Source: Lacimicrobium alkaliphilum
GTDB taxonomy: Bacteria; Pseudomonadota; Gammaproteobacteria; Enterobacterales; Alteromonadaceae
Assembly (NCBI RefSeq): GCF_002591895.1
Contig: NZ_NISX01000018.1
Location: 1 to 64,000, forward strand
Direction of reading: 5' to 3'
Length of the DNA stretch: 64,000 nt
Shown: piece after piece, positions 8,975 through 18,470 of the stretch
Position numbering within the stretch: the first letter of the stretch is position 1
Layout of the letters: each line of letters begins with the position of its first letter
Translations under genes and position numbers: made by a program
The notes under the pieces: model-generated
Told to the model about the DNA's origin: nothing
Seen by the model: only the letters and a program-made list of their open reading frames with translations
The model's database searches: none

Positions 8975-10750
8975 ATGTGGAAACTGGAAAGCAGCTCAGA
9001 ACCGGCACAGAATCACACCGCAAGCCAGCGTATCGAGGTAACCCGCACAGGCGATAAAGCCTGCAAGCTTACCCTGGTTGCCGAGCATGGTTTATCGGTG
9101 GCTGAAAATGATCAGCACCTGGTTTGTGTGCTGGGCAGATTGCGCCCCTATAACCAGGATTACGGCCTTAAACAGCCTGCTCAGTGGCTGCTGGAGTGCC
9201 TGGCCGAAAAAGGCGCTGATTTTTATGCTGAGATTGCCGGTTTCTTTGCGCTGGTGATACTGGATAAACAAACCGGTGCCCTGCGGTTGGTGACCGACCA
9301 TGTGGGTAGCGTGCCGGTGTATCTTGCCCAACATGCAGAACAATATTGGGTCACCGATTCCCTTAAGTTGATTGAGCCTGAGCTGGAGGACGAGAGTCTG
9401 GAGCTTAACCCTCAGGCGCTGTTTAATTATTGTTTCTATCATTGTATCCCTGCTTCGCGATCCATTTATCGCAGTGCCCAGAAACTCAAACCCGGCACCG
9501 AGCTGTGTGTTCAGGCATCGGGGGAGATGCAGGAATCTAATCTGTATCAGCCTGCATACAATTACTCCGATCAAAGTACTGAGGCTTTGATGGCTCAGTG
9601 CCGCGAGGTGATTGAACTTGCTGTTAAGCGCAATATCGCCCCAAAATCAGCCGCCTTTTTAAGTGGTGGGCTCGACAGCTCTACTGTGGCCGGAATGTTT
9701 GCCAAACATCAGCCAGGGGCACCGACTATTTCCATTGGGTTTGATGCTAAGGGTTATGATGAAACCGAGTACGCAAAAATAACCGCAGAAAAGTTTAAGA
9801 CCAACCACCAGGTGCACTACCTGCAGCCGCAGGAGATTGTCGATAACTTTGTCGAAGTGGCAGGTTATTACGATGAGCCATTTGGTAACTCATCGGCGAT
9901 GGCGGCCTATATCTGCGCTAAAGTGGCTAAAGAAAGTGGCACCGAAGTCATGCTCGCCGGGGATGGTGGTGATGAGCTGTTTGGCGGCAATGAACGTTAT
10001 GCCAAGCAGAAGGTATTCGAAGCCTATTCCCAGGTGCCCGGGGTAGTACAAAAGCCCCTTGAAATGTTACTCAATACCCCTCTTGGTAAGCTGCCTGTAC
10101 TGAAAAAAGGTCTCAGTTATGTGGATCAGGCCAATATCCCGCTTCCGGATCGTATGGATACCTACAACTTCCTGAATCGCTTTGATCTGAAAACCATGTT
10201 CCGGGAAGATTTTCTGGCCAGCATTGATACCGAAGAGCCAGCCAAGGCCAAGCGCGATCGTTATCAGCAATGCCGCTGTGATGACGCCGTTGAGCAGATG
10301 ATGTACCTGGACTGGAAATTCACCCTGGCAGACAACGATCTGGTTAAAGTGTCCAGAATGTGCCGCAAAGCCGGTGTGGAAGTGCGTTATCCGCTGCTGG
10401 AAAAAGAAGTGGTGGATTTCAGTTGTACTGTGCCTGCCAGTGTTAAATTGCCCGGTAACAGGCTGAGAGATTTTTATAAGAATACCTTCCGTGGTTTTCT
10501 GGCCGATGAAACCCTGAGTAAATCCAAGCATGGCTTCGGCCTGCCATTCGGGGTGTGGATGAAAGAACAACCCACCTTGCAGAAAATCACCAACGACAGT
10601 CTTAAACGACTGCGGGAAAGACAGATTTTCCGGCCTGAATTTATTGATACAGCCTTAAGCACTTATCAATCCGGCCATGCAAACTACTATGGCGAGCTGA
10701 TCTGGATTATGGTGGTGCTGGAGTTGTGGCTGACCAGCAGGGGGCTTTGA
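8975..10750 (+). CDS. Asparagine-synthase-like amide ligase without the glutaminase cysteine
   Basis: A 591-residue protein with two domains. The N-terminal ~200 residues resemble a class II glutamine-amidotransferase fold (GFFALVILDKQTGALRLVTD, GSVPVYL). The C-terminal synthetase domain has the PP-loop SGGLDSS near residue 228 and GDGGDELFGG near residue 330. The catalytic Cys that should follow the initiator Met is absent: the protein begins MWKLESSS. It therefore probably does not hydrolyse glutamine, as in beta-lactam synthetase or lasso cyclases, and may use another amine. Related enzymes are typical of exosortase A loci. It is cytoplasmic and a probable modifier of uronic or aminosugar precursors (inference). 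Confidence 0.8.
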   Translation: MWKLESSSEPAQNHTASQRIEVTRTGDKACKLTLVAEHGLSVAENDQHLVCVLGRLRPYNQDYGLKQPAQWLLECLAEKGADFYAEIAGFFALVILDKQTGALRLVTDHVGSVPVYLAQHAEQYWVTDSLKLIEPELEDESLELNPQALFNYCFYHCIPASRSIYRSAQKLKPGTELCVQASGEMQESNLYQPAYNYSDQSTEALMAQCREVIELAVKRNIAPKSAAFLSGGLDSSTVAGMFAKHQPGAPTISIGFDAKGYDETEYAKITAEKFKTNHQVHYLQPQEIVDNFVEVAGYYDEPFGNSSAMAAYICAKVAKESGTEVMLAGDGGDELFGGNERYAKQKVFEAYSQVPGVVQKPLEMLLNTPLGKLPVLKKGLSYVDQANIPLPDRMDTYNFLNRFDLKTMFREDFLASIDTEEPAKAKRDRYQQCRCDDAVEQMMYLDWKFTLADNDLVKVSRMCRKAGVEVRYPLLEKEVVDFSCTVPASVKLPGNRLRDFYKNTFRGFLADETLSKSKHGFGLPFGVWMKEQPTLQKITNDSLKRLRERQIFRPEFIDTALSTYQSGHANYYGELIWIMVVLELWLTSRGL

Positions 10751-10891
10751 GGGTGTTGTTGAGAGATGGTGTTATTCGTTCTTCTCGTTTTGCGGAAAGA
10801 AATAGTGGTTGGTTTGGCCAACCAGTAGATGATTGCACAGAGCAGCTGAATTTCGTTCGTTACTAGTTTATTAAGATGATGGGACTGTAAA

Positions 10892-11959
10892 TTGACTGCT
10901 ACTTATAAGGTTTTCTCGGGTTTTGATGAATTCGATTTCGAGCGAGCAGTGTCTGATAAAGGTTTATCTCAGGTTCCTCTTTTTATTAGATCTGAGTGGT
11001 TTCGCATATATGAACAGTACGCGGGGCAGCCCGGCGCCAGCAAGATTGTAGAGTATCAGTACAGTAACGGCGAATTCGCACTATTGCCATTTAAGCAACT
11101 GGAACAGGACTACAAACTATTTAAGATAAAACATCTCTATAGTATGAGTAATTATTACTCGCCGATGTTTGGATTATGCACTGAGGAAGAGGAAACACCC
11201 GACTGCAAAGAGGTCGTTGCAGTTGCGTCCGGTTTTTTTGATAAATTTGATCTGATCAATATCTGCCCCCTAACACACGAACAGGCCCTCCTATGGAAAT
11301 CAGCTTTTGATAGTGCCGGTTTCAAAAGCTATATCTATTATTACTCGGTGAACTGGTTCCATGATGATATCGAGGGGGTTGACTCATTCTGGGCTCAACG
11401 CTCCAGTCGGCTTAAAAATACGATTAAAAGAAAGCGTAGAAAGCTTGAGAAGTTGGGAGAGTATAAAGTTGTTTTAACCGATACTATGGACAGTGACCTG
11501 GAGATGCTGCTTAACGATTATCACCAAGTGTATGCGAAGAGTTGGAAGCAGAGAGAAGCCAGTACAGAATTTATTGATCAAATTTGCCGGTATCAGAAGT
11601 CCCAGGGAGAGCTGCGGTTCGGATTTGTGTATCATTTTGAGAAACCTGTGGCAGTCCAACTATGGTTTGTGAATGATAGAACCGCATACATTTATAAGCT
11701 AGCCTATGATGAACAGTATACCCACCTGAGTGTTGGCACGGTTTTGTCTGCGGCAATATTTGAGTATGTAATCGCAAACGATAGAGTGACAAAGATCGAC
11801 TTTTTAACCGGAGACGATCCGTACAAACAAGATTGGATGAATAAGTGTCAGAAGCTCTACGGAGTACAAGTCTGTAATAAGCGAAGGTCCATTGGCATGA
11901 TCAATATTTTTTATAACTACCTCTCAGATATCAGGAAACGTTTATTGTCAAAACGTTAA
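10892..11959 (+). CDS. GNAT/FemAB-like acyltransferase
   Basis: A 355-residue protein of the BioF2-like GNAT superfamily, related to FemAB-type transferases. A basic segment RLKNTIKRKRRKLEK (about residue 175) precedes the acetyltransferase core (GFVYHFEKPVAVQLWFV, YKLAYDEQYTHLSVGTVL, KIDFLTGDDPYKQDW). FemAB-like proteins are regular members of exosortase A loci. The start used is a TTG at 10892; no better in-frame ATG is close. It probably transfers an acyl or aminoacyl group to a sugar. The 141 bases upstream and 203 bases downstream hold no recognisable gene. Confidence 0.7.
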   Translation: MTATYKVFSGFDEFDFERAVSDKGLSQVPLFIRSEWFRIYEQYAGQPGASKIVEYQYSNGEFALLPFKQLEQDYKLFKIKHLYSMSNYYSPMFGLCTEEEETPDCKEVVAVASGFFDKFDLINICPLTHEQALLWKSAFDSAGFKSYIYYYSVNWFHDDIEGVDSFWAQRSSRLKNTIKRKRRKLEKLGEYKVVLTDTMDSDLEMLLNDYHQVYAKSWKQREASTEFIDQICRYQKSQGELRFGFVYHFEKPVAVQLWFVNDRTAYIYKLAYDEQYTHLSVGTVLSAAIFEYVIANDRVTKIDFLTGDDPYKQDWMNKCQKLYGVQVCNKRRSIGMINIFYNYLSDIRKRLLSKR

Positions 11960-12162
11960 GGCTATCAGCACCCATACTTAATGGTGTGTTAGTCAACAGA
12001 GCATTGGTTGTCGATTAGTACTACTCTGCCAGATTAAGATCATCAAAGTGAAATTCATTAAAATTTTTGGTGGAATAATGAACAAGTCCTGCATTTTTTG
12101 GGTTAATCTCTATTTGACCAGACTAAGAATGTTTTGGTCCCCTAAATGACTTACATGGAAGA

Positions 12163-13119
12163 ATGAGTATGATTGGCTTGGGTTTGTCCCTAGCGGGAAA
12201 GTTATTGGGAAAAGGAAAGTTATCAATCCTAATTTATCATCAGGTGCTGGAGAAACCTGATCCTATGCGTCCTGATTTACCTATGGCGGAAAAATTTGAC
12301 CAACAAATGGCCGTACTCGCCCGGTATTTCACACCAATCTCTCTTGATCAGGCTCTTCATGGTCTGAAGAGCAATGCACTGCCGGACAATGCTGTATGCG
12401 TCACTTTTGATGATGGATATTCGAACAATCTTACAGTTGCGGAGCCCATTCTGCGTAAACATAAAATTCCGGCAACAGTATATGTTGCGACCGCGTTTAG
12501 CGAAGGCGTTAACATGTGGAATGATCGGGTGATCTATCTCTTTAGTGACCCAAAGTGCAATTGTCTCACCCTTGATGGCGAAGAAGTAGCGCTGGAAGAC
12601 TTCGCGCAGCGCCGACATTTGGCTGAATTCTGGCTGCAAAAGTTAAAGTATCAACCGGTTCAGGAGCGACTTGCCAAAATAGAGTCTTTGTATCGGCATA
12701 ACTCTCTTGATGAAGAACCTCCATTGATGATGACTCCCGAGCAGATAAGAATGCTATCTGACAAAGGAATAGCCATCGGCGCCCATACCGTTAATCATCC
12801 GATATTAAAGGTTTTGTCTCCCGAAGAGCAAAAATGGGAGATTGAGAACAGTAAAGCGCAATTGCAGGACTGGACAGGCAGTGAAATCCACCATTTTGCA
12901 TATCCAAACGGAATGTTGGGTAAGGATCTGGACGAAGACACAGTGGAATATGTCAAGCAGGCTGGATTTCATTCAGCTGTAGTCACCAATTGGGGAACCT
13001 CAGATCATCAAACGTCACCCTGGCTTCTGAAGCGTTTCACTCCCTGGGATAGAAATCCGTCAAGATTCATGGCGCGACTGGTGATAAATCAGATTCGGGG
13101 TTACGGATGCCATCAGTAA
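12163..13119 (+). CDS. Polysaccharide deacetylase family protein (NodB fold)
   Basis: A 318-residue protein with a NodB-homology domain: metal/catalytic motif TFDDGYSNN near residue 85, second motif GAHTVNHPIL near residue 207, and a late HFAYPNG motif near residue 245. The family removes N-acetyl or O-acetyl groups from polysaccharides. It begins with a short hydrophobic segment but has no clear signal peptide. It overlaps the next gene by 13 bases, starting a translationally coupled series running to 15408. It differs from the short DVE-type deacetylase usually named for XrtA loci, so I give only the family name. Confidence 0.8.
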   Translation: MSMIGLGLSLAGKLLGKGKLSILIYHQVLEKPDPMRPDLPMAEKFDQQMAVLARYFTPISLDQALHGLKSNALPDNAVCVTFDDGYSNNLTVAEPILRKHKIPATVYVATAFSEGVNMWNDRVIYLFSDPKCNCLTLDGEEVALEDFAQRRHLAEFWLQKLKYQPVQERLAKIESLYRHNSLDEEPPLMMTPEQIRMLSDKGIAIGAHTVNHPILKVLSPEEQKWEIENSKAQLQDWTGSEIHHFAYPNGMLGKDLDEDTVEYVKQAGFHSAVVTNWGTSDHQTSPWLLKRFTPWDRNPSRFMARLVINQIRGYGCHQ

Positions 13120-13796
13120 TTCGTAAGCTAAAAAATACCTATCAAGAGTTTGGGTTCCTGGTCGCGACGGCATATCTGTCTCATCTTGTTCTGACCAGAC
13201 TGGGCGGCTCATCTGGACTTTATATCTACCATTTTTATGAGCAAGCCCTGGAGCGACCGGAGGCGCAGCGAATAAATGGCTTTACGTTCGAATGGCTCGA
13301 CCGTTATAGCGATTTTCTCATAGTATTGCCTCGTCCAGAGGAGAAGTTGAAAGATCGATTTAATGGTAGTACCCGATGTTTGCTGGGAAAGAAAAACGGC
13401 GAACTTGCCTCATGTGCCTGGTTTGCTTGCGGAGTATTTGACGAAGATGAGGTGAACTACCGTATTAGGCTAGGGCCCCAGCAGGTTTGGGATTTTGATG
13501 TCTATGTGATCCCTAAATATCGTCTTGGTCGACTTTTCTTATATACCTGGCAAAGAGCTTCAAATGATTTAAGAACAGAGGGCTACCAATCAACCTTAAG
13601 CCGAATTTCAGCCTACAACCGCACCTCTGTAACGACTCATGAAAAATTGGGTGCCAAATGTCTTAGTACTGCGATATTTCTGAAAATCTGGAGTTTTCAA
13701 ATTACAGTAGCGACGAGAATACCTTATCTGGCATTAAGTATTGGCGAGAGAGGAAAGCCAACTTTCGACTTCAGTGACTCTCGTTCGCCTTTATGA
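13107..13796 (+). CDS. GNAT-like protein of unknown substrate
   Basis: A 229-residue protein. Residues ~85-190 look like a GNAT fold: a strand-rich segment (LGKKNGELASCAWFACGVF), VWDFDVYVIPKYRLGRLFLYTW in the position of motif A, and a C-terminal part ISAYNRTSVTTHEKLGAK resembling the late GNAT motif. It is coupled at both ends: a 13-base overlap upstream and an ATGA overlap downstream. It probably acylates a glycan intermediate in concert with the deacetylase, by inference. Confidence 0.6.
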   Translation: MPSVIRKLKNTYQEFGFLVATAYLSHLVLTRLGGSSGLYIYHFYEQALERPEAQRINGFTFEWLDRYSDFLIVLPRPEEKLKDRFNGSTRCLLGKKNGELASCAWFACGVFDEDEVNYRIRLGPQQVWDFDVYVIPKYRLGRLFLYTWQRASNDLRTEGYQSTLSRISAYNRTSVTTHEKLGAKCLSTAIFLKIWSFQITVATRIPYLALSIGERGKPTFDFSDSRSPL

Positions 13797-14578
13797 ATCT
13801 ATCTGGTCATTTTATCCCCTCATCAGCAGGTAAAGTGCTGTTGACCCGTAGCGGTACGCTGCCTGCGAAGCAGGCAATTCTGTGCCTGCCGCCGTTATTT
13901 GAGGAAATGAACCTTGCAAGAGCAGTGATGGCAAAACAGGCGCAATATTTCGCCGCTCAGGGCTTGCCCGTATGTCTGCTGGATTATTCAGGCACCGGCG
14001 ATAGCGAAGGGGAGATTAATCAGGTCAGTACTGATATCTGGCTGCAGGATATCATTGCCGCAGGGCAGTGGTTGCTGGCTCAGGGCGTTGAACAGATTAG
14101 CCTGTGGGGCGTGCGTTTTGGCGCACTGATGCAATTACACTTTCAGCAGCCGTTACATCAGGCACTGCCGGTGAAAAACCAGTTGCTGTGGAAGCCGGTG
14201 ACCGGTGGTAAATTACTGGCCAGCCAGTTTCTGCGTCTGAAACAAGCCAATAGCATGATGCAGGGCAGCGCCGAGAAGGTAAACTGGCGGCAGCGGATAA
14301 AGGAAGGTGAAACCGTTGAAGTCGCCGGATACCCGCTAAATGAAACATTGCTGGCTTCTATTGAACAGCTTAAAGCAGAGACGGACGCACAGTCACCTGT
14401 TACCTGGCTGGAACTGGGCACGGATAAGCTCACTCCGGTGATAGCGCGTTTAACCGCAGAGTGGCCCGAAGAGAGCCTGCCGATTCAGGCGGTTCCTTGC
14501 CCGGCGTTCTGGCAGATCCCGGAAACCTTCGATGTTCCACCTTTGTACCCGATGAGTTTAAAAGGAGTGCAGGGCTAA
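13793..14578 (+). CDS. Exosortase A-associated hydrolase 2
   Basis: A 261-residue alpha/beta-hydrolase-like protein matching the exosortase-A-associated hydrolase 2 type: PPLFEEMNLARAVM near residue 32 and DYSGTGDSEGE near residue 65. The nucleophile elbow reads WGVRFGA, with Arg where a Ser is expected, so classical hydrolase activity is doubtful; similar elbows are, as far as I recall, typical of this subfamily. It starts in an ATGA overlap with the upstream gene and ends in a TAATG overlap with the next. Confidence 0.8.
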   Translation: MNLSGHFIPSSAGKVLLTRSGTLPAKQAILCLPPLFEEMNLARAVMAKQAQYFAAQGLPVCLLDYSGTGDSEGEINQVSTDIWLQDIIAAGQWLLAQGVEQISLWGVRFGALMQLHFQQPLHQALPVKNQLLWKPVTGGKLLASQFLRLKQANSMMQGSAEKVNWRQRIKEGETVEVAGYPLNETLLASIEQLKAETDAQSPVTWLELGTDKLTPVIARLTAEWPEESLPIQAVPCPAFWQIPETFDVPPLYPMSLKGVQG

Positions 14579-15408
14579 TGGAAAAAGCCATCAGTTTTGA
14601 GCTTAATGATCAGCAGCTTTTGGGCATTGTCCATCAGCCACAGGAATGTCATTCAACCGGCGTACTGCTTGTGGTGGGGGGGCCCCAGTATCGTGTGGGC
14701 AGTCACCGTCAGTTTGTGCAGTTATCCAGAGCGCTGGCCGCGCAGGATATTGCTTCCATGCGCTTTGATTACCGGGGCATGGGTGACAGTGAAGGTGAAA
14801 AGCAATCCTTTGAGGGCATTTGTGATGATATTAAAGTGGCCGTTGATGCTTTTTGTACACAAACCGGTCTAACTCAGATAGTCATCTGGGGCCTGTGTGA
14901 CGCGGCCTCGGCGGCAATGATTTACGCCCACAAAGACAGCAGAGTTAAGGGGCTGGTATTGCTCAACCCCTGGCTTCGCAGCGAAGCGGCTATGGGCAAG
15001 ACTATGGTCAGGCATTATTATTTGCAGCGGCTGCTATCAAAGGATTTCTGGAAGAAACTGCTCGGCGGCAAGGTAAACCTTGGCGGCAGTATTAAAGACG
15101 CCAGAGGCTTTGTGCAGGACTCAATGTCAACAGGCGAACAGCAGCAGGGCAGTTATCAGCAGCGGATGCAAGCGGGCATTGGCAAGTTTGACGGGCAAAT
15201 CTGTCTGATTTTAAGCGGGGTAGATCTCACCGCCAGGGAATTTGAGCAACAGGCAGTGGGTAACAAGGGCTGGCCAGCCATTAACGGTGACAAATGCCAA
15301 ATTCACCGGCTGGAACAGGCCGACCATACCTTTTCCGCTTCAGAGTTTAAACGCGAAGTGGAAAAGCTTTCCTGTGATTTTGTCTGTAGCCTGTTGAATA
15401 AGAAGTAA
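14578..15408 (+). CDS. Exosortase A-associated hydrolase 1
   Basis: A 276-residue alpha/beta-hydrolase of the exosortase-A-associated hydrolase 1 type, recognised by VVGGPQYRVGSHRQF near residue 30 and DYRGMGDSEGE near residue 65. The nucleophile elbow is WGLCDAAS, suggesting a Cys or no nucleophile. I chose the ATG at 14578, which overlaps the preceding stop (TAATG) and follows AAAAGGAG, rather than an in-frame GTG 117 bases upstream. The two hydrolases are always-adjacent companions in exosortase A loci; their substrate is unknown. Confidence 0.85.
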   Translation: MEKAISFELNDQQLLGIVHQPQECHSTGVLLVVGGPQYRVGSHRQFVQLSRALAAQDIASMRFDYRGMGDSEGEKQSFEGICDDIKVAVDAFCTQTGLTQIVIWGLCDAASAAMIYAHKDSRVKGLVLLNPWLRSEAAMGKTMVRHYYLQRLLSKDFWKKLLGGKVNLGGSIKDARGFVQDSMSTGEQQQGSYQQRMQAGIGKFDGQICLILSGVDLTAREFEQQAVGNKGWPAINGDKCQIHRLEQADHTFSASEFKREVEKLSCDFVCSLLNKK

Positions 15409-15461
15409 TTATTATATCTGAAAATCAGTACCTGACAGCCACATGAAAAAAGGATTAATCC

Positions 15462-17024
15462 ATGCTGTTTAATTCCCCGGAATTTTTGTTTGCCTTCCTA
15501 CCTCTGACATTATTGGCATTTTTCTTCTGCGCCAGGCGCTGGGGAAACGAGGCGGCGATAGGTGTACTGGTTGTTTGCTCTTTGTTCTTCTATTCCTGGT
15601 GGAATCCTGTCTACCTGCTGCTGTTGCTGTTCTCCATGGTGTTTAACTTTAAGCTGGGTCAGCGGCTCGGTAACTCTGGCAGTAAAACCTTACTGACAGT
15701 GGGTGTGGCGGTTAATCTGGCGTTAATTGCTTACTATAAGTACGCCGGATTTATTGTTTTTAATATCAATGCCACTTTTGATACGTCCTGGGATCTGGGG
15801 CAAATACTCTTGCCTCTGGCTATTTCCTTTTTTACCTTCCAACAAATTGCCTATCTGGTGGACTCCTATAAGGGGATCACCCGAGAGTATTCATTTATTC
15901 ACTATGCACTGTTTGTGTGCTTTTTCCCTCAACTGATTGCCGGCCCTATCGTTCATCATAAAGAGATGCTGCCTCAGTTTATGCGCAACGAGCGGTATCG
16001 CTTTGAGGTAAATCACTTTGTGGTTGGGATCAGTATCTTCGCTATTGGTTTGTTCAAGAAGACCGTGCTTGCTGACGGTGTTGCTGTCTATGCTAATCCT
16101 GTTTTTGCACAGGTAGATGCGGGGCAGACAGTGGATTTCTTCACCGCCTGGGGCGGCGCGCTGGCCTATACCTTTCAGTTGTACTTTGATTTTTCCGGCT
16201 ATTCAGACATGGCAATTGGCCTGGCAAGAATGTTTGGTATCATATTGCCCCTTAACTTTTACTCGCCATATAAATCGGCCAGTATCTCTGAGTTCTGGCG
16301 GCGCTGGCATATTACCCTGTCGCGCTTTCTCAGAGACTATATCTATATTCCGCTGGGTGGGAACCGAAAGGGCGAAACAAAGCGCTACACAAACTTGTTT
16401 ATTACCATGCTGTTAGGCGGCTTGTGGCACGGAGCTGGCTGGAATTTTGTGATATGGGGTGCGTTACACGGATTCTATCTTGCTATCAATCATGGCTGGC
16501 AGCGAGTGACTGCTAACTTTTCTGAGGGGGTCCGTAAGGCGGGTTTTTACGTTTTTGTCTCCTGGATGCTGACTATGTTATGCGTTGTTATCGGCTGGGT
16601 ATTTTTCAGGGCCGTAACCTTAGATGGCGCAACCGGTATGTTGCAAAGCATGGCGGGTATGAATGGAATCGCTATACCCAATGGCATAGCGGTCAGGCTG
16701 GGGTTAACCGATCTGCTTTATTCCCTCGGCATTTCAACGCCAAATGGTGGAGGAGAGATCTTTATGAAGACCTGGCTGTGGAACGTCGTATTGCTGTTTG
16801 CAGTAGTTTTGCTGCCTAATGTTCAGGATTTATTTGCCCGTTATCAGGGGTCTCTGAGCTCATTGTGTTACGCGAGATCGGCAACCTTCTGGCCACTGAT
16901 GTCAGTTATGCAAGGAAATGGCTTCAGAGTGACCTGGTATTGGGCTGCCGCAACGGGAGCGATGGCGGCGCTGGCGGTACTGACACTTTCACAGGTCAGT
17001 GAATTTTTGTACTTCCAGTTCTGA
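15462..17024 (+). CDS. MBOAT family O-acyltransferase (AlgI-like)
   Basis: A 520-residue polytopic inner-membrane protein of the MBOAT family. The AlgI-type signatures are visible: YFDFSGYSDMAIGLARM near residue 245, FWRRWHITLSRFLRDY near residue 285, and the invariant-His motif GGLWHGAGWNFVIWGALHG near residue 325. AlgI-like proteins pass acyl groups across the membrane for O-acetylation of secreted polysaccharide. The gene follows AAGGATTAATCC and precedes its probable partner by 9 bases. Confidence 0.9.
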   Translation: MLFNSPEFLFAFLPLTLLAFFFCARRWGNEAAIGVLVVCSLFFYSWWNPVYLLLLLFSMVFNFKLGQRLGNSGSKTLLTVGVAVNLALIAYYKYAGFIVFNINATFDTSWDLGQILLPLAISFFTFQQIAYLVDSYKGITREYSFIHYALFVCFFPQLIAGPIVHHKEMLPQFMRNERYRFEVNHFVVGISIFAIGLFKKTVLADGVAVYANPVFAQVDAGQTVDFFTAWGGALAYTFQLYFDFSGYSDMAIGLARMFGIILPLNFYSPYKSASISEFWRRWHITLSRFLRDYIYIPLGGNRKGETKRYTNLFITMLLGGLWHGAGWNFVIWGALHGFYLAINHGWQRVTANFSEGVRKAGFYVFVSWMLTMLCVVIGWVFFRAVTLDGATGMLQSMAGMNGIAIPNGIAVRLGLTDLLYSLGISTPNGGGEIFMKTWLWNVVLLFAVVLLPNVQDLFARYQGSLSSLCYARSATFWPLMSVMQGNGFRVTWYWAAATGAMAALAVLTLSQVSEFLYFQF

Positions 17025-17033
17025 GGATTATCG

Positions 17034-18224
17034 ATGAGGTATATTCTGGTTTTTGCGCTTTCGTTCTCGTTTGTTTTAGCCTCTATAGGGGTAATCAATT
17101 GGGTCGTTGATCCTTTCGGAATGTATTGGTCGCCGGTTTATCAGGGCGTTAATGCGACTAAGCCTGAGGCCGGGAACCGCTCAAGGGTTTCTAAAGCCTA
17201 TCGCAGTGTGGAAGCGGCTCCGCAGGTGTTACTGCTGGGAAACTCCAGAATTGAGATGGGGATAGATCCTGAACATGAATTGTTTAAGACCAGGCAGGTT
17301 TACAATTTGGGCATGCCAGGTGCGAGCTTGTCGATGCAACTGGATTATGGACTGAATGTAATTCATGCCAATAAAACGGTAAAAGAGGTGATTTTGAGTG
17401 TGGATTTTCTGGACTTCCTGTCGATTAAATCGCCGAATGTGCCGTCTTCTGCAAAGGCTGACTATAACAGCCGATTACCTTATCTGAGTTCAGAGAACAG
17501 CGAGCAGACTGAATGGTTTATGCTGAAGGAAAAGATGGCAATGACCTTATCTCTGGATGCACTCTCAGCGACCATCAGAACCCTTATTTCGCAAAATTCT
17601 CAGGTTAGCAGCATAACCTCTAAGGGATTTAATACGGCTCAGGAGTATCGTCAGATTGTACGGCTGGAGGGCGTTATCCCATTGTTTAACCAGAAGTTAG
17701 ATGAGATTGAGCAGCGGCTCGATCAGGAAAACCTGGTATTTGAGCCAGAAAGCGAACAAGGGTACTCAAAAGAATTTTCGAAGCTGCGCACTTTTATCAG
17801 CGCTCTGAATGATGCTGACATCCGCCTGACTATTTTTACCAGCCCTTATCATTACTCCTACCTTCAGGTGCTGTCAGAAAAAGGCTACTGGCAGGACTTT
17901 ATGAAATGGAAAACTTACCTTGCGGCTTTGAAAAGCCATAACGAGTCAATAGATATCTGGGATTTCAGTGGCTTTAGTCAGTTCTCGCTGGAGCCGGTGC
18001 CTGTACCTACGCCACACCAGGAAATGGATTTTTATTGGGAGCCCGCCCACTATAAATCAGAGGTGGGGGATTTAATATTACAGCGCATGAAAACAGGCGA
18101 GCCTGATCACTTTGGTCATCCTTTGAACGAGCAAACTATCGAGACAATAATTCGGGCGAATAACGAAGGGTTGCTACGATCACAGGCGCAATGGGATAAA
18201 CTGAAATCAGGACTTGGCAGATAG
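17034..18224 (+). CDS. Membrane-anchored SGNH-like protein, MBOAT partner
   Basis: A 396-residue protein with an N-terminal membrane anchor (ILVFALSFSFVLASIGVINW) and a large extracytoplasmic domain. LLLGNSRIEMGID near residue 75 resembles the first block of SGNH/GDSL-type or AlgJ/X-like acetyltransferases, and PHQEMDFYWEPAHYKSEVGDLI near residue 330 resembles the late Asp/His block. MBOAT proteins often work with such a partner that transfers the acetyl group to the glycan. Its stop codon touches a terminator. Confidence 0.65.
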   Translation: MRYILVFALSFSFVLASIGVINWVVDPFGMYWSPVYQGVNATKPEAGNRSRVSKAYRSVEAAPQVLLLGNSRIEMGIDPEHELFKTRQVYNLGMPGASLSMQLDYGLNVIHANKTVKEVILSVDFLDFLSIKSPNVPSSAKADYNSRLPYLSSENSEQTEWFMLKEKMAMTLSLDALSATIRTLISQNSQVSSITSKGFNTAQEYRQIVRLEGVIPLFNQKLDEIEQRLDQENLVFEPESEQGYSKEFSKLRTFISALNDADIRLTIFTSPYHYSYLQVLSEKGYWQDFMKWKTYLAALKSHNESIDIWDFSGFSQFSLEPVPVPTPHQEMDFYWEPAHYKSEVGDLILQRMKTGEPDHFGHPLNEQTIETIIRANNEGLLRSQAQWDKLKSGLGR

Positions 18225-18253
18225 CCCATACCACAATAGGCATGGGCCTTTTA
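18224..18253 (+). terminator. Rho-independent terminator
   Basis: GCCCATACC and GGCATGGGC (one mismatch) form a stem around ACAATA, followed by CTTTTATT. It ends the MBOAT/SGNH transcript and directly abuts the duplicated receptor-gene fragment. Confidence 0.7.
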
Positions 18254-18254
18254 T

Positions 18255-18470
18255 TCACATCTGGTAGCGGATGCCCGCTCTGGCCTGGCGGCCCGGGTCG
18301 ATAAAGCCTACCGATTGCTCGAAGTCTTTATCCAGCAGATTATCCAGATTCAGGCTCAGGCTGAGTTTTTCACTCAGTTGCCACTGCGCAGCCAGGGCCA
18401 CTTCAGTGTAACCGTTCATCAGGATCTCACCTGTAGGTACGGAGCTGTCGTAGGACTCGCCACGGGAGTC
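18255..18470 (-). pseudogene. Duplicated 3' end of the TonB-dependent receptor gene
   Basis: These 216 bases match 22664-22879, the last 71 codons plus stop of the receptor gene, with five substitutions by my count. The match begins exactly at the stop codon and ends abruptly at 18470. An open frame of 75 codons survives but has no start signal of its own, so I call it a gene remnant. With the intact copy it forms direct repeats around a 4.2-kb segment. Confidence 0.85.

Noticed and set aside
8975-10750. Lasso peptide cyclase partner for the kinase/nucleotidyltransferase cassette
   Set aside because: It lies 38 kb away, next to exopolysaccharide genes, and no leader protease or short precursor peptide was seen with it.
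12080-12150. Sigma-54 promoter before the polysaccharide deacetylase gene (TTTTGGTCCCCTAAATGAC)
   Set aside because: The -12 element has GA instead of the essential GC, so the match fails.
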